Shown here piece by piece: positions 1 through 4,447 of a stretch of 5,763 bases of DNA (its first letter is position 1; each line of letters starts with the position of its first letter). Source of the stretch: Spirochaeta sp. (lineage in GTDB: Bacteria > Spirochaetota > Spirochaetia > DSM-2461). The notes under the pieces were generated by a model. It ran no database searches, was not told where the DNA came from, and saw nothing but the letters and a program-made list of their open reading frames with translations. The stretch lies in the NCBI GenBank assembly GCA_030635565.1, contig DAOVYP010000165.1, positions 1-5,763 of the forward strand. The letters are read 5' to 3'. The position numbers and the translations under genes are program-made.

Positions 1-815
1 ATAGCGTCAGAAATGATATCCTGATTCTTACAGGCATACCCGAGAGGCTAACCGATCTGACCAGACCGGATACTGATGAAATCTCAATTACTGAGAAAAC
101 CGAGAGAGCCGTGGGACATTTTGCTTCAACGTGGATACCCAGAGGCGAGACGGTTTCCACATATGAGTTGGACCGCCGGAGAATCCGGGAATACCTGATA
201 GGTAACAATCGCTTCCTGAAGCGGCTCGAAGGGTTGGATAACGGTTGGAGGAAGCTTGCGGCATCCCTGTACAACCTTTCCATCGATACCCGATGGCTGA
301 CAGCCGTTCAGTATGCCCCTCAACTTGAGTCTGAATTGGATGAACTTATTATTCTGGTTCTGACCGCCGACATCCATCGCCGTAATAAAGATCTGATGGG
401 ATTGGTTGGTACTCCGGGCAGTCCCGGAATTTTATGGCTGCCGGATTTTTCCTACTATAAAAACATCCCGGAGCTGACCGGACAGACCGCCGATGAAGAC
501 CCCACAATATTCTTTGCAAAGGTGAACCTCGGCTATACGTTCCGGGATGGCCGGACTCAAACCTGGTTGAACCGCCGTAAAGACTGGCTGACCGACTATT
601 TCAGTACGTTCTTCTCCGGGGTGGAGTCGGAGGACTTCTCACCGATTGAGGATGTCGGCAAGGCCATCATTGAATGGAAATCCGCCCGGCTCAAGGCCGA
701 GGGTATCCATCAGATCAACAGGAAGATCGTGATAGACATGCCCTTCGGTTCGAAAGGCGTTTATGGAGTTCGGGATCTGGCCTTTGTCAGGGTCAATCTG
801 CTGACCAATCCATAA
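1..815 (+). CDS. FliL-like protein (flagellar basal-body-associated type), 5' end outside window
   Basis: The reading frame is open from base 3 to the TAA at 813-815, giving 270 visible residues; the start lies to the left or is the GTG at 111. I chose the open-edge reading because the frame has no stop before that GTG. The C-terminal part (about bases 501-794) has the pattern of the FliL domain: a beta strand (FFAKVNLGYTF), then a charged amphipathic helix (LNRRKDWLTDYFSTFFSG), a 'SEDFSPIEDVGKAI' helix, and an 'INRKIVIDM...VRDLAFVRVNL' strand. FliL proteins sit in the inner membrane next to the flagellar stator and affect torque. No membrane segment is visible here; in FliL it would be N-terminal and so outside the window. 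The 160 or so residues before the FliL-like part are charged and match no family I know. The 3' end overlaps the converging binding-protein gene by 23 bp. The protein is real by frame and composition; the FliL assignment is by eye and tentative. Confidence 0.45.
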   Translation, partial: SVRNDILILTGIPERLTDLTRPDTDEISITEKTERAVGHFASTWIPRGETVSTYELDRRRIREYLIGNNRFLKRLEGLDNGWRKLAASLYNLSIDTRWLTAVQYAPQLESELDELIILVLTADIHRRNKDLMGLVGTPGSPGILWLPDFSYYKNIPELTGQTADEDPTIFFAKVNLGYTFRDGRTQTWLNRRKDWLTDYFSTFFSGVESEDFSPIEDVGKAIIEWKSARLKAEGIHQINRKIVIDMPFGSKGVYGVRDLAFVRVNLLTNP

Positions 816-2361
816 CGACACCGGGGATATCAAATCCCAACCTGGGCACCAGATTTTTGAAAGGGTGGATGTCCAGGGCATTGGGAAACCAGCCCTCGAC
901 AAAACGCCGGTCTATGATATTTACCGCAGGAAAGTGCTCTATGGGTATTACCTGACATGAGTGCAGAAGCAGATCTTCCGCTTCACGGAGCTTCGTGAAT
1001 CTCTGAAGGAAGGGGAGGGTGGCCGCTTCATGGAGCAGGCTGTCATATTCGGCGTCTGAGAAACCGGCTTCATTCAGACTGCTTCCCGAATCCCACATAC
1101 CGAGAAATGTATGCGGGTCGGCATAATCTCCGGTCCATGTGAGGGTTGCTATATCGTAGCCTCCGGTTTTCACCGAATCGTAATAGTTCGGGAATTCCAC
1201 CACTTCGATTTCAACGTTCATTCCGAATATTTCATCCCAGGCGGTTTTCATCGCAGCAGCTACCGCATCTTCCGAAGGGACGCGGATTACCGGATCAGGC
1301 AGGCCTTCGCCAAGAGGATATCCGGCTTCTTCCAGCAGATTCATAGCTTCCTCCAGGCGGTTTTCCTCAGGTGGAAAACCGGCATCCGCCGCCGGATAGT
1401 TGGGAATAGGCGGTACCAGAGATGTACCTGGAATCAGCCGATTACTCCTGATTTCCTCCCAGGGCACTAAAAGCGTCATTGCCCTTCTTACTTTCGGGTC
1501 CGACCAGACAGAAGATGCGTTGGAGAAATAGTAGTAGGTGGTTGAAAACAGAGGTGCGATATTGAGAGCTTCGGGTATAGCCAGTTGGGAAGTATCCATA
1601 CCCGAAATGATCCAGTCGATTTCGAAGCGATTGAAGCCATGCATAATCTCATCGCTGTCGCTGGAAAAAAGCAGTCGCAACCCGTCGACCGCCACGGAAT
1701 CGGCATCCCAGTACAGTGGATTCTTATCCAGCAGGATTTCTTCGGAACTTCGTGCCCTGATGGTATATGGTCCGTTAACAGGTACGGAACGATGAGCCGA
1801 CCAGTCCTGAACCTTTCGGAAATCCCGATGAACCGGGGCGAAACTGTAATGACTGAGAATCGAGAGGAACTGCGGGGAAGGCTGTTTCAGGCTTACGATG
1901 AGAGTTGTATCATCGATTGCTTCGATGCCGACTTCATCAACGCCCGCAGCTCCTGTCCTGTATTCTCTGGCACCGACGATATCGTCAAGCAGAGATGCGT
2001 ATTCAGCCCCGATTTCAGGTGAGAGTATGGCAATCCACGAATCCCGGAAATCCTGAGCAGTCAGACGGTCGCCGTTACTCCAGGTCATGTTGTCTCTCAA
2101 GTTGAATGTAATACGGCTGTTATCCTCAGAGAACTCCCATGATTCAGCAGCTCCGGGAACCGGGCGCAGAGTGGCCGGATGAAAGGCTACCAATCCTTCA
2201 TAGATCGCTGTGAATATCTGTGCTTCGGTTGTTGTATAGGCATAATGGGGATTCCAGCTGATCCTGGAGGGGCTGAATTGAACCGTGAACCGGTAGGTAT
2301 CGGCTGCCAATCCGGGGATAAGCAGGGCTGTAAGACTGAATATAAGCACTAATCGTTTCAT
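793..2361 (-). CDS. Periplasmic solute-binding protein, family 5 (Opp/Dpp-type peptide binding)
   Basis: A 522-residue protein of normal length for the SBP_bac_5 family. These periplasmic proteins capture peptides, nickel or other solutes and deliver them to an ABC permease, or in some cases to a sensor. Residues 1-20 form a Sec signal (MKR, then a hydrophobic run ending GLAA) with no lipobox cysteine, so a soluble periplasmic protein is expected. Family signatures follow: the 'LRDNMTWSNGDRLTAQDF' block at 88-105, 'GIEAIDDTTLIVSLKQPSPQF' near 145-165, 'NGPYTI' at 196-201 and 'KNPLYWDADSV' at 213-223. The C-terminal lobe has 'SSLNEAGFSDAEYDSLL', also typical. The ATG overlaps the response-regulator stop in ATGA, and a GGAG about 11 bases upstream (2373-2376) can serve it. 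No permease or ATPase gene is next to it. Its place as last gene of an Hpt/receiver operon suggests signalling or chemosensing rather than simple uptake, but that is inference. The ligand cannot be told from sequence. Confidence 0.95.
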   Translation of the reverse strand: MKRLVLIFSLTALLIPGLAADTYRFTVQFSPSRISWNPHYAYTTTEAQIFTAIYEGLVAFHPATLRPVPGAAESWEFSEDNSRITFNLRDNMTWSNGDRLTAQDFRDSWIAILSPEIGAEYASLLDDIVGAREYRTGAAGVDEVGIEAIDDTTLIVSLKQPSPQFLSILSHYSFAPVHRDFRKVQDWSAHRSVPVNGPYTIRARSSEEILLDKNPLYWDADSVAVDGLRLLFSSDSDEIMHGFNRFEIDWIISGMDTSQLAIPEALNIAPLFSTTYYYFSNASSVWSDPKVRRAMTLLVPWEEIRSNRLIPGTSLVPPIPNYPAADAGFPPEENRLEEAMNLLEEAGYPLGEGLPDPVIRVPSEDAVAAAMKTAWDEIFGMNVEIEVVEFPNYYDSVKTGGYDIATLTWTGDYADPHTFLGMWDSGSSLNEAGFSDAEYDSLLHEAATLPFLQRFTKLREAEDLLLHSCQVIPIEHFPAVNIIDRRFVEGWFPNALDIHPFKNLVPRLGFDIPGVVMDWSAD

Positions 2362-2714
2362 GCGAGATAGGTCTCCAGTAATTCCTTGTAATCATCAGCG
2401 CGTAACGGTTTGACATAGACCGAGTCGAATCCGGTGGCTTTCAGTCGGGGTACGCAACTGTCATCGCTGGTGATGGCGACCAGGGGCAGGTCCGGATGAA
2501 TCTTTTTAAGTTCCCGGGCGACTTCATCACCATTGAGACCCGGCATGTACTGATCCAGTACTACCAGATCGAAATAATCCCTGCAGCATCGTTCAAGGGC
2601 CTGCCGTCCATCTTCTTCCAGCGTGCACTTCACGCCGAATTTTCGACACTGTATTTCCATGATTTTTCTGTTTGTGAATTCATCTTCAGCGTACAGGATC
2701 GATTTTCCCGTCAT
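2358..2714 (-). CDS. Single-domain response regulator (CheY/Spo0F-like receiver)
   Basis: A 118-residue receiver domain with no output domain. All key positions are present: the acidic pocket E10-D11 (in YAEDE), the phosphoacceptor D54 (VVLDQYMPG), the switch T82 (AITSD), an aromatic Y100 and the conserved K102-P103 (VYVKPL). Such proteins accept a phosphate from a histidine kinase or Hpt domain and act by protein-protein contact, as at the flagellar switch, or as a relay intermediate. The 'ILYAEDEFTNRKI' opening is closer to receivers of hybrid kinases (ILxAEDNxxNRK) than to classical CheY. The gene starts in a 4-bp ATGA overlap with the Hpt gene, with a good ribosome site GAAGGGGA (around 2720-2727) inside that gene, and ends in another ATGA overlap with the binding-protein gene. 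The upstream Hpt protein is its obvious candidate phosphate partner; this is inferred from the operon. Confidence 0.95.
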   Translation of the reverse strand: MTGKSILYAEDEFTNRKIMEIQCRKFGVKCTLEEDGRQALERCCRDYFDLVVLDQYMPGLNGDEVARELKKIHPDLPLVAITSDDSCVPRLKATGFDSVYVKPLRADDYKELLETYLA

Positions 2715-3418
2715 GTATCTTCCCCTTCAAACCATCGTTCAATACGGTTCCAGACGGATTCCAGTTTCCTGAGTTCTCCTGCAGTTCCGATATTTTCCCT
2801 GATGTTCCGCTCCAGAGCCATTGCGGCAGAGGCCAGTTCCGGAGCCCGCAGGGTCTTACCGGCCCCTTTCAATGTATGCGCCGCCCTGAAACGCTCTTCA
2901 TTTCCATAATTCTCGGTTCTGTCCCGCAGGATCTCGAGGTGAGATCGGGCATTGATGATGAAACCCTTCAGAATGGATCGGGCCTCATCCGTTTGAATGC
3001 CCGTTTCCAGCGCCATGGCGTTGAGATTGACCGGAGGATACGCATCTGAGGCTGGAAGGGCAATGGTCAGCATTATGCCGTTTTCATCGGAGCGAATCTG
3101 AGGCTTCCAGCCGGCTGCTTTTTTCGCAAGATTGTTCCAGCTGGGCAGTGACAGGGCTGAAATTGTATCAAATCTGAAAAAAATACAGATCTCGTTATCG
3201 TTCCCTGATAATTCGATATCGAGTCCGGTGACTGTGCCTGGTAGAAGTCCCACCGGCATCATCAGAACCTCGCTGAGAATCCAGTCATCTCCCTCCCTCG
3301 CATCATTCAGGGAAGGATCGATGAGTATGCGGACCTTCAGGTTCCGGTGAGATGGCCAGGTACGGATCTCGTTACGGATTTTATCCGCAACTTCGCTCAA
3401 GAGAATCATTCTTTTCAA
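2711..3418 (-). CDS. Hpt phosphotransfer protein with degenerate kinase-ATPase-like N-terminal domain
   Basis: A 235-residue protein. Residues about 140-230 form an Hpt four-helix domain with the phosphoryl-accepting histidine H181 in 'AAHTLKGAGKTLRAPELA', the classical HxLKGxG motif. Residues about 5-122 resemble the layout of a histidine-kinase HATPase_c domain: 'LLSEVADKIRNEI', a strand 'LKVRILIDPSL', 'EGDDWILSEVLMMPVGLLP' where kinases have gDxxRLxQVLxNLLxNA, then 'LAKKAAGWKPQIRSDENGIMLTIALP' like the end of that domain. The N-box asparagines and the glycine-rich DxG and GLGL boxes are missing, so ATP binding is unlikely. That domain call is by eye. The start is either TTG 3418, with a GGGGG four bases upstream, or ATG 3409 (fourth codon) with no clear ribosome site. 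The same frame is open 22 codons further up, to a TAA at 3485-3487, but has no start codon there. It is the first gene of the three-gene operon. Confidence 0.85.
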   Translation of the reverse strand: MKRMILLSEVADKIRNEIRTWPSHRNLKVRILIDPSLNDAREGDDWILSEVLMMPVGLLPGTVTGLDIELSGNDNEICIFFRFDTISALSLPSWNNLAKKAAGWKPQIRSDENGIMLTIALPASDAYPPVNLNAMALETGIQTDEARSILKGFIINARSHLEILRDRTENYGNEERFRAAHTLKGAGKTLRAPELASAAMALERNIRENIGTAGELRKLESVWNRIERWFEGEDT

Positions 3419-3574
3419 GATACCCCCGGCAGATGGATGCGTCCACTTGAATATGGTGGGAAAATCTTCACATAAACTCCATATTTATCAATATTCCGTC
3501 TACTTTACCTTCCCGGAAAAATCCTGTTCACTACCGAGGATCTTTGAAAATACCAGTACTAACGCTTTATTTTT

Positions 3575-3580
3575 TATAGT
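3575..3580 (+). promoter_or_regulatory. Possible -10 element (TATAGT) for the transglycosylase gene
   Basis: TATAGT matches the sigma-70 -10 consensus in five of six positions and sits in an AT-rich stretch about 85 bases before the proposed gene start. No good -35 lies 16-18 bases upstream. TTGAAA at 3544-3549 is 25 bases away, which is too far for it, though TTGAAA could pair with the poorer TTTATT at 3566-3571 at 16-base spacing. The match may be chance in AT-rich DNA. Confidence 0.2.
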
Positions 3581-3594
3581 TTGTAAGTTTGTAA
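3579..3594. repeat. Perfect tandem 8-bp direct repeat (GTTTGTAA twice)
   Basis: Two adjacent exact copies of GTTTGTAA occupy 3579-3586 and 3587-3594. The first overlaps the last two bases of the candidate -10 element. The position fits a regulator-binding site, or the repeat could be simple slippage in AT-rich DNA. No regulator is identifiable. Confidence 0.5.
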
Positions 3595-3617
3595 AATGAG
3601 ATTCTTTCAAAATGTTG

Positions 3618-3631
3618 GTCTCGCAAGAGAC
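3618..3631 (+). other. Small hairpin with GCAA (GNRA) tetraloop in the transglycosylase leader
   Basis: GTCTC (3618-3622), loop GCAA (3623-3626) and GAGAC (3627-3631) form a perfect 5-bp stem capped by a GNRA loop, a very stable RNA fold. If TTGG (3615-3618) is bulged out, AATG (3611-3614) can also pair with CATT (3631-3634). Only four T follow, then AAAG, so it is a poor intrinsic terminator. It lies 34 bases before the proposed start and would be in the mRNA leader. Confidence 0.35.
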
Positions 3632-3653
3632 ATTTTAAAGAGCCTCCAATGAC

Positions 3654-3658
3654 AGGAG
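3654..3658 (+). promoter_or_regulatory. Ribosome binding site (AGGAG) that points to an unusual start codon
   Basis: A strong Shine-Dalgarno AGGAG is followed after exactly six bases by ATC at 3665, where the frame begins to encode a textbook signal peptide. ATT at 3662 is three bases away. No ATG, GTG or TTG in this frame lies within 80 bases downstream. The site therefore marks the true translation start of the transglycosylase near 3662-3665. Confidence 0.6.
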
Positions 3659-3664
3659 CCTATT

Positions 3665-4351
3665 ATCAACCGTACACTAATCATCATATTCGCGATCGTT
3701 CTCGGATCGCTTGGGGCGCAAAACGATTCCGCCGTATCCCAGCCGTCCACTTTGCAGGAAGAAGTTACCCCGGCATACCTTTATATTGTTTTCAGTTCAG
3801 ATCAATCCGACATCGGGTTGATGGATGCTTTTCTCGATCCCTCCACCCGGTCCTCCGTCGTGAAGTACCTGGAGAAAAGAATCGGAGACAAAGTTGTCGC
3901 CCGAGCCCTCATTGAGGCTGCTGACCGTCACCAGGTGGATCCGGCTCTGGTTGTGGCGGTATCCTGGCAGGAAAGTCGGTTTCGCACCACGGCGTCAGGG
4001 GTCAATACGAACAGCAGTATCGACCGCGGACTGATGCAGTTGAACTCTTCAACATTCACCTTCCTGAGCGAGGACGATTTTTATAATCCTTATCTCAATG
4101 CCGATTATGGTGTGTCCTATCTCCGGCAGACGCTGGATCTTTCCGGAAATACTGTAACGGCTCTGGCCATGTACAACGCCGGTCCCGGAAGGGTCGGAAG
4201 CCTGGGAGCACCCAGAATGACCCTGGACTACATCGATCATATCTTTGCTTTCAGAAGCGATCTGGTTCGCGGATTTTACGAGGAATATGCCAACGGAAGT
4301 GTTCTGATGAGCAGGGATATAAAGCCGGTGAAGAACCCGGATTACCTATGA
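3665..4351 (+). CDS. Secreted lytic transglycosylase (SLT/goose-lysozyme-like fold), non-canonical start
   Basis: A 228-residue protein if read from ATC 3665. It cleaves the MurNAc-GlcNAc bond of peptidoglycan, forming 1,6-anhydro-MurNAc, in the periplasm. The SLT domain spans about residues 80-200. Its marks are the catalytic glutamate E103 in 'VSWQESRF', the 'RGLMQLNSSTF' motif at 121-131, and 'ALAMYNAGPGRV' at 167-178; all three conserved SLT motifs are intact. Residues 1-19 read NRT, then LIIIFAIVLGSLGAQ: a clear Sec signal with no lipobox. The only standard start in frame is TTG 3752, which has no ribosome site and would remove the whole signal peptide, so I prefer ATC 3665 (or ATT 3662) behind AGGAG. 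A single base change (ATC versus ATG) would restore a normal start, so a sequencing error, a recent mutation or a true rare start are all possible. The gene has its own leader region and is followed by the aromatic gene after 96 bp. Confidence 0.88.
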   Translation: MNRTLIIIFAIVLGSLGAQNDSAVSQPSTLQEEVTPAYLYIVFSSDQSDIGLMDAFLDPSTRSSVVKYLEKRIGDKVVARALIEAADRHQVDPALVVAVSWQESRFRTTASGVNTNSSIDRGLMQLNSSTFTFLSEDDFYNPYLNADYGVSYLRQTLDLSGNTVTALAMYNAGPGRVGSLGAPRMTLDYIDHIFAFRSDLVRGFYEEYANGSVLMSRDIKPVKNPDYL

Positions 4352-4447
4352 GGCGCTGTCAGATAGCGACTTCGGTCCGAATGCGGTATTGGAGAATGCT
4401 CGATTGAGCATCTGTGCTAACTGATCCTGATCCACTAGGATTGGGGC
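4352..4447 (+). promoter_or_regulatory. Gap before the aromatic gene: 6-bp hairpin and possible short leader ORF
   Basis: The gap contains a perfect inverted repeat, ATGCTC (4396-4401), loop GATT, GAGCAT (4406-4411). No T-run follows, so it is not a normal terminator. An eight-codon ORF at 4381-4407 reads M-R-Y-W-R-M-L-D and its TGA falls inside the hairpin. Adjacent Tyr and Trp codons in front of a DAHP synthase recall aromatic attenuator leaders. However, there is no ribosome site for the ORF and no visible alternative terminator, so the resemblance may be chance. I saw no convincing promoter; readthrough from the transglycosylase gene is possible. Confidence 0.25.

Larger units (their letters stand above)
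3419..3664. other. Divergent intergenic region between the Hpt operon and the transglycosylase gene
   Basis: This 246-bp region should carry promoters for both directions. It is AT-rich between about 3540 and 3600. On the plus strand it holds a TTGAAA (3544-3549), a TATAGT (3575-3580), a perfect tandem 8-bp repeat (3579-3594) and a hairpin with a GCAA loop (3618-3631). I could not pick out a convincing -35/-10 pair for the minus-strand operon; the AT-rich 'ATATTGATAAATAT' (minus strand, about 3481-3494) is a possible -10 region only. There is no tRNA or other RNA gene that I can recognise. Confidence 0.6.

Noticed and set aside
1585..2022. Open frames on the plus strand opposite the binding-protein gene
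   Set aside because: They lie wholly within a well-supported family-5 binding protein on the other strand, overlap one another in different frames and show no domain features.
793..2361. Binding protein as a lipoprotein
   Set aside because: The signal peptide ends in GLAAD with no cysteine at the cleavage point, so lipid attachment is not supported.
3618..3637. GCAA-loop hairpin as an intrinsic terminator
   Set aside because: Only four T follow a 5-bp stem, and there is no convincing upstream plus-strand gene for it to terminate.
3649..3915. An ATG-started plus-strand frame overlapping the transglycosylase start
   Set aside because: Its product is Arg-rich with no signal peptide or domain, while the frame one base over gives the signal peptide and SLT domain. 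Using this ATG for the transglycosylase would need a frameshift for which there is no other sign.
4396..4411. Hairpin after the transglycosylase gene as an intrinsic terminator
   Set aside because: The stem is only 6 bp, half of it A-T, and no T-run follows; termination is unlikely.
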